Origin: Myoxocephalus aenaeus
Taxonomy: Eukaryota > Chordata > Actinopteri > Perciformes > Cottidae
NCBI GenBank assembly: GCA_038501785.1
Contig: JBAMJR010000519.1
Coordinates: 85,001 to 149,000, forward strand
Direction: 5' to 3'
DNA length: 64,000 nt
In this document: positions 34,664-46,130 of the stretch, one piece after another
How the letters are laid out: every line of letters starts with the position of its first letter
How positions within the stretch are numbered: position 1 is the first letter of the stretch
Notes under the pieces: model-generated
What the model was told of the DNA's origin: nothing
The model's input: the letters and a program-made list of their open reading frames with translations, nothing else
Database searches by the model: none
Position numbers and translations under genes: made by a program

Positions 34664-36166
34664 TTTCCATCAAGGACAGTATTACTCCTAGAGGACAGTA
34701 TTACCTACAGACAGTATTACTCCTAGAGGACAGTATTACCTACAGAGGACAGTATTACCTACAGAGGACAGTATTACCTACAGACAGTATTACTCCTAGA
34801 GGACAGTATTACCGACAGACAGTATTACCTACAGACAGTATTACCTACAGACAGTATTACCTACAGAGGACAGTATTACCTACAGACAGTATTACCTACA
34901 GACAGTATTACCTACAGAGGACAGTATTACCTACAGACAGTATTACCTACAGAGGACAGTATTACCTACAGACAGTATTACCTACAGAGGACAGTATTAC
35001 CTACAGAGGACAGTATTACCTACAGACAGTATTACCTACAGAGGACAGTATTACTCACAGAGGACAGTATTACCTACAGAGGACAGTATTACCTACAGAC
35101 AGTATTACCTACAGAGGACAGTATTACCTACAGAGGACAGTATTACCTACAGAGGACAGTATTACCGACAGACAGTATTACCTACAGAGGACAGTATTAC
35201 CTACAGAGGACAGTATTACCTACAGAGGACAGTATTACCTACAGACAGTATTACCTACAGAGGACAGTATTACTCACAGAGGACAGTATTACCTACAGAC
35301 AGTATTACTCACAGAGGACAGTATTACCTACAGACAGTATTACCTACAGACAGTATTACCTACAGAGGACAGTATTACTCACAGAGGACAGTATTACCTA
35401 CAGACAGTATTACCTACAGAGGACAGTATTACCTACAGACAGTATTACCTACAGACAGTATTACCTACAGAGGACAGTATTACCTACAGACAGTATTACC
35501 TACAGAGGACAGTATTACCTACAGACAGTATTACCTACAGAGGACAGTATTACTCACAGAGGACAGTATTACCTACAGACAGTATTACCTACAGACAGTA
35601 TTACCTACAGAGGACAGTATTACCTACAGACAGTATTACCTACAGAGGACAGTATTACCTACAGACAGTATTACCTACAGAGGACAGTATTACCTACAGA
35701 CAGTATTACCTACAGACAGTATTACCTACAGAGGACAGTATTACCTACAGACAGTATTACCTACAGAGGACAGTATTACCTACAGACAGTATTACCTACA
35801 GAGGACAGTATTACCTACAGAGGACAGTATTACCTACAGACAGTATTACCTACAGAGGACAGTATTACCTACAGAGGACAGTATTACCTACAGAGGACAG
35901 TATTACCTACAGACAGTATTACCTACAGACAGTATTACCTACAGAGGACAGTATTACCTACAGAGGACAGTATTACCTACAGAGGACAGTATTACCTACA
36001 GACAGTATTACTCACAGAGGACAGTATTACCTACAGAGGACAGTATTACCTACAGACAGTATTACCTACAGAGGACAGTATTACCTACAGAGGACAGTAT
36101 TACCTACAGACAGTATTACCTACAGAGGACAGTATTACCTACAGACAGTATTACTCACAGAGGACA
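34664..36166. repeat. 16/19-bp minisatellite, 1.5 kb
   Basis: Mixture of 16-bp (acagtattacctacag) and 19-bp (agg-extended) units with occasional actcacag and accgacag variants. The order of long and short units is irregular along the array. Confidence 0.95.
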
Positions 36167-36713
36167 GCAGCAGGTCTTTTGTCAGGATAACGTAAGTCAA
36201 ACTCTGTGTTTGAACACACGACCAAAAAGTCATATTTCATCAGAACTCTGGAGACGAGATGATTGGTCTCAGCGGGAGCCGTCGCTAATATTAAAATGTG
36301 TGTATTAAAGCTTCCAGGGGAAGGTAAACTGTGGCGTCTGCAGTTTGGCCTCCTGCTCCGACTCGTGTCGGCTGCTAAACACTCAGCGGGTTTTGATGTC
36401 GCGGCTTCAAAGGGACGGAGCCCAGAGGACGCTGAGCCGCCTCAGTCAGCACTGTGGGACAGAAGCTTTCTGGAGCTGGTTTAATAGAGCAGCGTGATGA
36501 TTCTGTGTGTGTGAGGATGGACGTGATGGCAGCCCCAGCACGGAGGTCTCATGGGACACGCCAATGTCAATGGGAGGACTGGTTGTGAGGAGAAACAGCA
36601 GTGTGCAGAGGAAGTGAACACGTGTGACGTGTTCGGCGTCCGTGATGCAACCTGCAATCTTTTTTATTAAAAATCCTTCACTCAATCAAAGCCAAACTTC
36701 ACACATATACTCC
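36167..36713. other. Unique intronic sequence
   Basis: No gene is recognised. The Tc1/mariner element inserted at the TA that ends this stretch. Confidence 0.45.
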
Positions 36714-36715
36714 TA

Positions 36716-38228
36716 CACCGCGTTCCACATTATTAGGCAAATTGTATTTAAGGGTCATAAACATTAATTTTTTGGTTTTTCAATGAAACTCATGGATGGT
36801 ATTGTGTCTCAGGGCTATTTGGATGATTGAAATCAATCCCAGACACCTGTGATAATTAGTTTGCCAGGTGAGCCCAATCAAAGGAAAACTACTTAAGAAG
36901 GATGTTCCACATTATTAAGCAAGCTACATGTTTCAGGCAAAATGGGGAAGAAAAAGGATCTCTCTGCTGCTGAAAAGCGAAAAAGAATTGCGCGTGATCA
37001 TCGGACGGTGAAGAAATTTGTCACCGATTCACAGCACGAGCGGGTTCGTTCAGACAAAGGCAAAATAAGGAAGATTTCTGCCAAACAAATGCGTAGGGTT
37101 AAGAGAGCAGCCACTAAAATGCCATTGAATAGCAGCAAACAGGTGTTTGAAGCCGCTGGTGCCTCTGGAGTCTCGTGAACTTCAAGATGTAGGATGCTCA
37201 AGAGGTTTGCAAGTGTCCTTAAACCTGTTATTCGGCCACCCCTAAACCAAGCTCACAAGCAAAAAAGGTTGCAGTGGGCTCAGGACTACATGAAGACTAA
37301 CTTTCAAACTGTTTTGTTTACGGATGAGTGCCGTGCAACCCTTGATGGTCCTGATGGATGGAGTAGTGGATGGTTGGTGAATGGCCACCATGTCCCAACA
37401 AGGCTGAGACGTCATCAAGGAGGTGGCGGAGTCATGTTTTGGGCCGGAATCATGGGGAGAGAGCTGGTCGGCCCCTTCAGGGTCCCTGACGGTGTGAAAA
37501 TGACCTCGGCAAAGTATGTAGAGTTTCTGACTGACCACTTTCTTCTGTGGTACAAAAAGAAGAACCGTGCCTTCCGTAGAAAAATCATATTCATGCATGA
37601 CAATGCACCATGTCATGCTGCAAAGAATACCTCTGGGGCATTGGCTGCTATGGGCATAAAAGGAGAGAAACTCATGGCGTGGCCCCCATCTTCCCCTGAC
37701 CTTAACCCTATTGAGAACCTTTGGAGCATCAAGCAAAAGATCTATGTGGGTGGAAGGCAGTTCACATCCAAGCAGGTGCTCTGGGAGGCTATTATGGCAT
37801 CCTGCAAAGACATTAAAGCAGAAACTATCAAAGAACTCACAAGTTCAATGGATGCAAGAATTGTGAAGTTGATATCAAAGAAGGGGTCCTATGTTAACAT
37901 GTAACTTGACCTGTTAAGATGCTTTTCTTGATTTCAGTAAATATGACCTCCTAATGCTGCAAATTCAACAAATGACAAATTTTTGTTCTTTACAACCTAT
38001 AAAATATCTTGAAACTCGAGTTTCGAGAAATTCTGCATAATAATTTGGAACACTGCATTTTGAGTTTATTTAAAAAAAAAAATACTGTTATCATTAGGAG
38101 GTTTGTTCAATAGAATTTGACTTATACTCTAACAGTTGATGACTTGAAAATGATACTGACTGACTGTGCATTACTATTTAGGAAAATCTGAGCAAAGTGT
38201 AATTTGCATAATAATGTGGAACGCGGTG
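36716..38228 (+). mobile_element. Tc1/mariner DD37E element, near-complete, 1513 bp
   Basis: Flanked by TA on both sides (36714-36715 and 38229-38230). The outer termini are inverted repeats: caccgcgttccacattatta at the left and the reverse complement, ending taataatgtggaacgcggtg, at the right. A second, inner copy of the core (ttccacattatta at 36905; taataatttggaac at 38038-38051) sits about 170-180 bp inside each end. This gives an IR/DR arrangement of two transposase-type sites per end. One transposase gene occupies the interior. A TA target, terminal repeats and a DDE transposase together place it firmly in Tc1/mariner. Confidence 0.92.
36942..37904 (+). pseudogene. Tc1/mariner transposase, one premature stop
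   Basis: The enzyme would bind the terminal repeats and catalyse cut-and-paste transposition in the nucleus. The start at 36942 gives MGKKKDLSAAEKRKR, a basic helix-turn-helix region, with RDHRTVKKF near residue 25. The catalytic domain has FTDE, then MHDNAPCH, then SSPDLNPIENLW. There are 37 residues between the second Asp and the Glu, so the triad is DD37E. The frame is continuous over about 320 codons except for TGA at 37176-37178 (after GASGVS). This fits a CGA to TGA change at a CpG, separating the DNA-binding part from the catalytic part. The amino-terminal region looks short for the family, so a small deletion there is possible. It is probably inactive but recent. Confidence 0.88.
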
Positions 38229-38230
38229 TA

Positions 38231-38554
38231 TACTCCTATAGAGATAGGTTATCTATAGGAGTTATATATTAAATGTTATATATTAAATTCAGCATTTATT
38301 AATATAGTTAGATATGAAAAAACTACTTTTAGTTTATTTTTTATATAATTGTTTTCCCTTTTCTATGTACTATCATAAACTAATATACCACTACTACATA
38401 TATGAACGTATTATCTATGTTCACAAGGGGTTTCTGTATATTTTAGCTTTTGAAATGATCCAAATAGCAACCCCGTACCTGAAGGATGAGGAGAGACTCT
38501 ATTCCTGGAGGGGAAGAGTACAACCCGAACTTCACTTTTAATACAGAACTTACA
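38231..38554. other. AT-rich unique intronic sequence
   Basis: No gene is recognised between the Tc1/mariner element and the hAT-like element. Confidence 0.45.
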
Positions 38555-38935
38555 AAGTAGTGCTGGGCGGTATGGCCAAAAATTCATATCACGGTATTTT
38601 GTAAGATTCTGGAGGTTTCACCAGCGGCGGGCCGTGCATTTTATACCTCGGCCTGCTGTCTGATATCGTACATGAATACGCGCATGACGGGATGCTGTTC
38701 GGAAGAGTCCGTCTCTTCCTGTGATGGAGTTTCTTCTTGTTGTGATAGTGGGTGAGCTCTACCCAGCATGCAGTTTGGCGGTGTAATGTTATAAACGTAC
38801 AATTATTAGTGTTACAAATTGTTTATGTGTCACAAACTGTTGTGTCGTGGTGTTTTACCTGTTAAAGAGCGTTAGTTGTGGGTTATTAATTGTTGTTATA
38901 AAGTTATACTCATAACATGACCCTTGACCCTCTCA
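38555..38935 (+). mobile_element. hAT-like non-autonomous element, copy 1
   Basis: Begins agtgctgggcggtatggcca and continues aaaattcatatcacggtatt, a terminal sequence common in teleosts. Interior parts (tgatagtgggtgag, cccagcatg, gtgtcacaaactgttgtg, gggttattaattgttgttat) recur in reverse complement at 45228-45598. No coding sequence. The right end is uncertain. The hAT assignment is by resemblance of the CAGGGCTGGGC-type end and is not certain. Confidence 0.6.
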
Positions 38936-39431
38936 CATCTCTGCTGTGCGTGGAGGTTTTACACCAGACCAGGTTGTGCATGAGCCGTGGTTTCTCTCCA
39001 CAAACGGGCGTGACAGCTTCAGAGGGATCGGCCGGCCGGCTGGATCTTGACCTTTAGCTCGGCCTCCGCAGACCGGACACGCGGCTGTTTAATCATCCGA
39101 GGATGTGCTCTCTTTAAGTGCAGGTTTGGAGGTTTCAGAAGTAGGTCAGAGATAAAAAAAAACGGCTGTTATCTGTCAGGCTGCAGTAGATTTACGATAA
39201 TGCAGCCTAATATCCGTAATGGGAGGTCAAGACATCGCTTAGCATCAGAACCGGGCCTCTGGCGCTCCTCCCTGCTGCTGAAGTGTTTTTTATGAAACTG
39301 TGCATTTATTATAGGTCTGTTCCAAGTCCAGAAACCCCAGTCCAGTCTTCTGAGAGACGTTCTGTCACTGCGTGCTCATTCATAATAATAATAAGTGTAC
39401 CTCCACCTGACCCTCCGTGTCTCCTCTGCAG
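38936..39431 (+). other. Intron sequence upstream of the GRID1 exon
   Basis: Unique sequence ending in a pyrimidine-rich tract (ctccgtgtctcctctgcag) that serves as the splice acceptor of the exon starting at 39432. Confidence 0.6.
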
Positions 39432-39717
39432 CCTGCGAGCTGATGAACCAGGGCATCCTGGCGCTGGTCACCTCCACGGGCTGCGCCTCGGCCAGCGCCC
39501 TGCAGTCGCTGACGGACGCCATGCACATCCCTCACCTGTACATCCAGAGGAGCAGCGAGGGCTCGCCGCGCACCGCCTGCCCGCTGAACCCCAGCCCCGC
39601 CGGGCAGCGCTACACGCTGGCCGCGCGGCCCGCCCGTCCGCCTCAACGACGTCATGCTGACGCTGGTGGAGGAGCTGCGCTGGCAGAAGTTCATCGTGTT
39701 CTACGACGTCGAGTACG
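39432..39717 (+). CDS. grid1: Glutamate receptor delta-1 exon (amino-terminal domain), with +1 frameshift
   Basis: GRID1 is a postsynaptic delta-type ionotropic glutamate receptor whose extracellular amino-terminal domain binds cerebellins and bridges to neurexin. This exon encodes about 95 residues of that domain. ACELMNQGILALVTSTGCAS, SLTDAMHIPHLYIQRS and GSPRTACPLNPSP match GRID1 (GRID2 differs at several of these sites). The acceptor is ctctgcag at 39424-39431 and the donor GTGAGT at 39718; both are phase 1. The exon is 286 bp, while the conserved frame needs 285. An extra C in the run at 39629-39631 shifts the frame. Removing it restores VRLNDVM and LRWQKFIVFYDVEY. It could be an assembly error or a broken paralogue. 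Neighbouring GRID1 exons are not seen in the window. Confidence 0.87.
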
Positions 39718-39879
39718 GTGAGTGATGCGTCCTGAGGAGACCCGGACCGGCTGCTGCTGGAGGTTGTTGCGTTGGACAACCTCGCTGCTGAGGTTATGTG
39801 TTTATATCTAGGCTGTGGGTCTGGATCTTCTTGTTGTTGGTCTCACCCCAATGCAACAGGTCACACCTTTAGTATCTGT

Positions 39880-40040
39880 ATGAACTGAACACAGCACTTT
39901 ATTTTGAAAAGACACTATATATTTGTAACAAGGAGAAACTGAGCACAGCACATTATTTTGAAAAGCTACTCTATATGTTACAAGGAGAAAGTGAAAACAG
40001 CACTTTATTTTGAAAAAAACACTCTATATGTAACAAAGAG
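39880..40040. repeat. About 57-bp tandem repeat, 3 copies
   Basis: Three copies containing cagcactttattttgaaaag and ctatatgtaacaaggagaa. The core ctttattttgaaa also occurs singly near 4491, 13621 and 25819, so the unit derives from a dispersed sequence. Confidence 0.85.
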
Positions 40041-40336
40041 AAGGTGAGGCTCGAGGGTCAAATGGAGCGTCATAGTTTGAAGCTCTATTTATTTCTGACC
40101 GTGTTTGATGAGTTGTGAGTGGCCGTTCTAAATGTTCTGACCTGGATGAGACTCCGGCTCAGAGGGAAGTAGATGGGCTGACCCGTTGATTGGCGGGTCA
40201 GAGACTTCAGTGTGTTTAGTTCCCTGCTGAGGTTTGGGCCACTGATGAGGCCTTAAGGCTCAGACCTGGACTCTGCTGCTCTGTTAGTCTGGACCGGCTC
40301 ACCGGACCGCTGGACTCATCTTAATGAAATCACATC

Positions 40337-40470
40337 GGCTCCATGGACCTCTGAGTCCATGCAGGATCCATGGACCTCTGAGTCCATGCAGGATCCATGG
40401 ACCTCTGAGTCCATGCAGGATCCATGGACCTCTGAGTCCATGCAGGATCCATGGACCTCTGAGTCCATAC
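40337..40470. repeat. 27-bp minisatellite, 5 copies
   Basis: Unit ggatccatggacctctgagt plus ccatgca. It includes an internal inverted repeat (tggac/gtcca) and a BamHI and an NcoI site per unit. Confidence 0.95.
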
Positions 40471-40651
40471 AGCATGGTGGAGTTACAATATGAGGAAGTA
40501 GACACACGCAGCATTGAGCCTCAGAGATGTGATCCAGAGGGTTCAGAGCACTCAGTCCTATGAAACTCTTTGTTTAAAATGCATCAGCACATTTATTTGG
40601 AACACTTTGACAATCAAAAAAGTCTTTAGTTCCGGTCTAATAGCTTCTGAA

Positions 40652-40673
40652 CCCCCCCCCCCCCCCCCCCCCC
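40652..40673. repeat. Poly-C run, 22 bp
   Basis: Twenty-two consecutive C bases, a sequence type prone to sequencing and assembly error. Confidence 0.95.
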
Positions 40674-40854
40674 AGACGCGATCCAGAAACGTTCTGATCT
40701 CCGACTTCGACGCAAACGTTAATCAACCCTCAGTTTTATATTTTTTTTTTTATCTCATGCATCAATGTCAGTGAGATTAATTGTCCCATTATGTGGGAAT
40801 TATGACGGCTAATTATTACATTTAAAGTGTCATGCAGCGGATAAAGAACGGAGA

Positions 40855-41012
40855 CAGAATCAAACCAGTAGAGCAGACTGGGACTGCTGGTGTGAGCTGG
40901 TTACACATGTTAAATCAAACCAGTAGAGCAGACTGGGACTGCTGGTGTGAGCTGGTTACACATGTTAAATCAAACCAGTAGAGCAGACTGGGACTGCTGG
41001 TGTGAGCTGGTT
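40855..41012. repeat. 55-bp repeat, 3 copies
   Basis: Three tandem copies containing aatcaaaccagtagagcaga and gctggtgtgagctggttac. Confidence 0.95.
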
Positions 41013-42063
41013 AGCTATAATATAATATGCTCCTCCTGAACCAGTAAAACATCTCCAGAGGTTACACGCTGAGAGCAGCTGACGTGGAACCAAGAAGCTT
41101 GAAAAGTAAACTAACAAACACGACCTTCACCCAGGAGACCGGTGTTCACGTCCCGCACAGACTGGATGCATGTGGCGGGTTGGAACCAACACAACGCCGT
41201 GCGTAGAGCATCACTGAGCGGGTTCAGAACTAAAAAGATGCTTCTAATGACCTGCAACGTGTTTTGCACTTTGAGTCGATGACACATCTGTGATGAAGTC
41301 CTGACGGGCTTTCATGGGTCGCTGCAGGTGTTCAGTCATGTTCTGCAGAGAACCCACAACCACCTGGACCTGAGTGCAGAGGAGGCGCTCCTGTGTTCCT
41401 GCTCTTTGTTTGCTCTCCCTTAGCGGCGCCGTGTCTCGGTCCTCGTGTGTTTTCCAGTTGAAGCCTCAGAATGAATATTTTAGATCACTTTTCTTCCGCC
41501 AGCCTCTTGTTGGTTTAAACCCCGTGCGGGTCGTGACCCCTCACACGAAGCCATTAGCACGGAGCTGCTCCTCGGCGCTGTGGAGGGAACATGTGTTATA
41601 ATAATGCGATGACATGGACCGGATGGGGAAGACGAGCCGGGTCGGTCTGCAGGATGAAGACCAGCTGGTAGAAAACGTGTGAAGCTGAAGGGAATGTTTT
41701 AAAACCTGAAGTGATTCTCAAGCTGTCAGTTAATTGTTGCTTTTTGAATCACTTTTTGAATCATTGAAATGGACGCTAAGCGGGTTCCTTCAGTGCATTT
41801 AGGAGATCGTTGTGGCTGACCTTCAATATCTTTACTTGCAGTCAAAGTTTCATGATGATCTGAATCTGATGTGAAAACCAGAAGTAAATGTGATAAAGCA
41901 TCACATTTACAAAGCGTGGAAATGATCCATTACGTGTTATCAGTGTATTCTGTTGATTATCCACGTTAGCTAAAAACACACAACGCTTCTTGTATTTCTT
42001 CATTCCATTCACCTGCATTGCATCGAGGTATTCATGACTAATGCTCAGAGGTACTTGTTATCA
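41013..42063. other. Unique intronic sequence, 1 kb
   Basis: No gene is recognised. It is non-repetitive, downstream of the GRID1 exon, and presumably part of the following intron. Confidence 0.45.
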
Positions 42064-42520
42064 TGTTTAAGCCCCGCCCATCTCCATCCAGTCAGAAGAA
42101 AACAAATGAAAAGCAGAACTTATTATCTGTAATAACCAAACGTGTTTATCTTCAGGAGAAAATAGTGTTTGTGTGGAGGATCGTGTCATTAATAATCATC
42201 ATATTTTATTATCTATTACTGTCTCAGGATGTCGTTCTGCGGCCCAGATTCAGTTATTATTTCACACTTTCTCACTATTTACTGCAGAGTTGCAGGATTT
42301 ATAAAAATGTACTTTTTCAGTATTATTCCACACCGTCGCCATGTGTCCGAATGGTTAATATTCCCGTACTAAATTCAGATTATCTCCTCAACCACAAGGC
42401 CTATTTGAATAATAAAAAATAAAAATAAACCTTGGGAACATAGATAATAAATTCATATATGTGTTACTGGTATATTGGTTTATGATGCACAGAAAAGGAA
42501 AACAATAATAATAAGAAATT
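42064..42520 (+). mobile_element. Decayed copy of dispersed TTAA-ended family
   Basis: Starts tttaagccccgcccatc (42066) and carries gaatggttaatattcccgta and ttatctcctcaaccacaagg near 42340-42400, which match the copies at 24800 and 32075. The 3' limit is not visible. Confidence 0.5.
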
Positions 42521-42727
42521 GTATTTTCTTACCGTAACTATATTTGCTATAATTTAATATATAAGATAGCTCTATATGTTAAGAGTATATGTGCAAAGTT
42601 TTATATTTTTTATAATTAATAACAGCGCTCCCTTCAAAGCTAACTGGGTTAGCATGTTGTGACGGAGATTCAAGTGGAACGAAAAGGCAAAGTGGAGGAG
42701 CAGGAGTTCTATCGAGGGTCAGACTTA

Positions 42728-44908
42728 CCTGTCATGGTTATACCTTTAGTCATGTTATAACTTTAGTCATGGTTATAACTGTAGTCATGTTATAACTTTA
42801 GTCATGGTTCTAACTTTAGTCATGGTTGTAACTGTAGTCATGGTTATAACTTTAGTCATGTTATAACTTTAGTCATGTTATAACTTTAGTCATGTTATAA
42901 CTTTAGTCATGTTATAACTTTAGTCATGGTTATAACTTTAGTCATGGTTGTAACTGTAGTCATGTTATAACTTTAGTCATGTTATAACTTTAGTCATGTT
43001 ATAACTTTAGTCATGTTATAACTTTAGTCATGGTTGTAACTTTAGTCATGTTATAACTTTAGTCATGTTATAACTTTAGTCATGTTATAACTTTAGTCAT
43101 GTTATAACTTTAGTCATGGTTGTAACTGTAGTCATGGTTATAACTTTAGTCATGTTATAACTTTAGTCATGTTATAACTTTAGTAATGTTATAACTTTAG
43201 TCATGTTATAACTGTAGTCATGGTTATAACTTTAGTCATGTTATAACTTTAGTCATGTTATAACTTTAGTCATGGTTATAACTTTAGTCATGGTTATAAC
43301 TTTAGTCATGGTTATAACTTTAGTCATGGTTATAACTTTAGTCATGTTATAACTTTAGTCATGGTTATAACTTTAGTCATGTTATAACTTTAGTCATGGT
43401 TATAACTTTAGTCATGTTATAACTTTAGTCATGTTATAACTTTAGTCATGGTTGTAACTTTAGTCATGTTATAACTTTAGTCATGGTTATAACTTTAGTC
43501 ATGGTTGTAACTGTAGTCATGTTATAACTGTAGTCATGTTATAACTTTAGTCATGTTATAACTTTAGTCATGGTTATAACTTTAGTCATGTTATAACTTT
43601 AGTCATGTTATAACTTTAGTCATGGTTATAACTTTAGTCATGGTTATAACTTTAGTCATGGTTGTAACTGTAGTCATGTTATAACTTTAGTCATGTTATA
43701 ACTTTAGTCATGTTATAACTTTAGTCATGTTATAACTTTAGTCATGTTATAACTTTAGTCATGGTTATAACTTTAGTCATGTTATAACTTTAGTCATGGT
43801 TATAACTTTAGTCATGGTTATAACTTTAGTCATGGTTGTAACTGTAGTCATGTTATAACTTTAGTCATGTTATAACTTTAGTCATGGTTATAACTTTAGT
43901 CATGGTTATAACTTTAGTCATGGTTATAACTTTAGTCATGTTATAACTTTAGTCAGGTTGTAACTTTAGTCATGGTTATAACTTTAGTCATGTTATAACT
44001 TTAGTCATGTTATAACTTTAGTCATGGTTATAACTTTAGTCATGGTTATAACTTTAGTCATGGTTATAACTTTAGTCATGTTATAACTTTAGTCATGTTA
44101 TAACTTTAGTCATGTTCTAACTGTAGTCATGGTTATAACTTTAGTCATGTTATAACTTTAGTCATGTTATAACTTTAGTCATGTTCTAACTTTAGTCATG
44201 GTTATAACTTTAGTCATGGTTATAACTTTAGTCATGTTATAACTTTAGTCAGGTTGTAACTTTAGTCATGGTTATAACTTTAGTCATGTTATAACTTTAG
44301 TCATGTTATAACTTTAGTCATGGTTATAACTTTAGTCATGTTATAACTTTAGTCATGTTCTAACTTTAGTCATGGTTATAACTTTAGTCATGTTATAACT
44401 TTAGTCAGGTTGTAACTTTAGTCATGGTTATAACTTTAGTCATGGTTATAACTTTAGTCATGTTATAACTTTAGTCATGTTATAACTTTAGTCATGGTTA
44501 TAACTTTAGTCATGGTTATAACTTTAGTCATGTTATAACTTTAGTCATGTTATAACTTTAGTCATGTTATAACTTTAGTCATGTTATAACTTTAGTCATG
44601 GTTATAACTTTAGTCATGTTATAACTTTAGTCATGTTATAACTTTAGTCATGTTATAACTTTAGTCATGTTATAACTTTAGTCATGTTATAACTTTAGTC
44701 ATGTTATAACTTTAGTCATGTTATAACTTTAGTCATGGTTATAACTGTAGTCATGGTTATAACTTTAGTCATGTTATAACTTTAGTCATGGTTGTAACTT
44801 TAGTCATGTTCTAACTTTAGTCATGTTCTAACTTTAGTCATGTTATAACTTTAGTCATGTTATAACTTTAGTCATGTTATAACTTTAGTCATGGTTATAA
44901 CTGTAGGC
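42728..44908. repeat. 17/18-bp minisatellite seeded from a hAT-like element, 2.2 kb
   Basis: About 125 units of agtcatgttataacttt or the one-base-longer agtcatggttataacttt. Variants ggttgtaac, gttctaac and ctgtag are scattered through it. After the inserted LTR the array resumes at 45203 and runs directly into the body of hAT-like copy 2. Copy 1 contains the unexpanded equivalent (reverse complement of ataaagttatactcataaca at 38899-38918), so the repeat appears to have grown from that segment. Confidence 0.92.
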
Positions 44909-44913
44909 ATGGT

Positions 44914-45202
44914 TGTAGGAGCCATTAGTTATGTCTGTGTATTTTATTATGATAGGTTATATATGGGGCACAGGTGAAATGGCCAGGTGGGTAATTATGC
45001 ATGGGTGACGGGGAGATCGCACGGTTTTTACCGAGAATGTACAAATTATATGTATAACCTGCAATACACTTAAACGGGAACATCACCCAAAGATACGAAC
45101 GGCCTGGACTCTCACCTGTAAACAAGCGCGTAGGAAACAGGACCTCTGGGTTAGGGTTAGGGTTAGGCCCAGCCGAGTGACTAGCGGAGATCAGTCACTA
45201 CA
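44914..45202 (-). mobile_element. Solo LTR, 289 bp, inserted in the minisatellite
   Basis: On the minus strand it begins TGTAGTGACTG and ends GGCTCCTACA, giving TGTAG/CTACA termini. It is flanked by the 5-bp duplication atggt (44909-44913 and 45203-45207). On the minus strand a potential AATAAA lies near the 3' end (plus positions about 44939-44947). It carries three TTAGGG-like repeats (ggttagggttagggttagg, about 45149-45167). No internal retroelement genes are present. Confidence 0.75.
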
Positions 45203-45207
45203 ATGGT

Positions 45208-45598
45208 TGTAACTTTAGTCATGGTTATAACTTTATAACAATTAATAACCCACGACTAACACTCTTAACAGGTAAAACATCACGACACAACAGTTTGTGA
45301 CACATAAACAATCTGTAACACTGATAATTGTACATTTATAAAATGACACCACATGCTGGGTAAATCTCACCCACTATCACAACGAGATGTGTTCACCTAC
45401 ATTCCCTGGGTCCTAAGTCCCTCCATGTTTAGCTTCCTAACACCTTCTATGTACCAGCGTGAGTGGAGAACAGCTGTTCTTTTCGGTGTCAATCAATGAA
45501 TGTGTTTACTAAAATAAAAATACTGTGATATACCGTGAAACCGGTAGAATCGTATAAAATACCGTGATATGAATTTTTGGCCATACCGCCCAGCCCTA
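45208..45598 (-). mobile_element. hAT-like non-autonomous element, copy 2, inverted relative to copy 1
   Basis: Ends ggccataccgcccagcccta, the reverse complement of the start of copy 1. Interior matches include acaattaataacccacgact, cacgacacaacagtttgtga and cccactatcacaacgag. The left part merges into the 17/18-bp array. Copies 1 and 2 lie about 6.6 kb apart and flank the GRID1 exon in opposite orientations. Confidence 0.65.
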
Positions 45599-46130
45599 AC
45601 AGCACCTCTCTAAACCCCCGGAATCTCGGAACACCTATTGTATGTCTTTATGTAACGGTTCTGTGACTCCCTTGGTTTTCCTTACAGAGGATGACATGAG
45701 ATCTGTTCCTCTGTGCTCTAGTCTGTGTGAGGGTCACAGCCCGTTGACTGCGTTGGGTCGTGACCCTTCAGACGTCTCGTCGCCGTCCGGCGGGTATCGG
45801 TTCTCCGTTCAGACGCAATCACCCGACTGCCGGTCTGGTTTGTTGAACCGCTCACAACAAGAGGAACCGCACTCACACGGCGGTTCTCCTGCTGACACTA
45901 ATCCGCTGTAACTCCTGTCGCTCCACGTTCTCTCATCCATTCAGTCTTTTCTCCTCAAACTCATTTAACCCTTCGATCCAGATTCAATCAGAACATTCAA
46001 CGTTCTTAATGATGCGCTGCTGGAAGTATGAACACGTACTCTGAGAAGTAAAGGAACCAACTAGAACCTTCCAGGGTTCTCTTAAGAGAACCTTTTTGGA
46101 TCCTTTTGTACAGGTTCTCCTGCCTCTTCG
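45599..46130. other. Unique intronic sequence
   Basis: A plus-strand frame (45642-45911) runs to a stop and a ttttccttacag sequence precedes it, but there is no recognised family and no donor. It is not called as an exon. Confidence 0.35.

Noticed and set aside
33505..34726. Three overlapping plus-strand frames of about 350-380 codons
   Set aside because: All derive from the 22-bp LTR-born array.
39432..39717. Assignment of the exon to GRID2
   Set aside because: The residues LVTSTGCAS, SLTDAMHIPHL and SPRTAC with LNPSP agree with GRID1 and differ from GRID2 at several positions.
38555..45598. A single 7-kb transposon with long inverted ends
   Set aside because: The interval contains a conserved host exon and unrelated minisatellites, so two separate copies in opposite orientation are more likely.
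45642..45911. 89-codon frame preceded by a ttttccttacag acceptor-like site
   Set aside because: No family resemblance, and acceptor-like sequences of this quality are common by chance in pyrimidine-rich introns.
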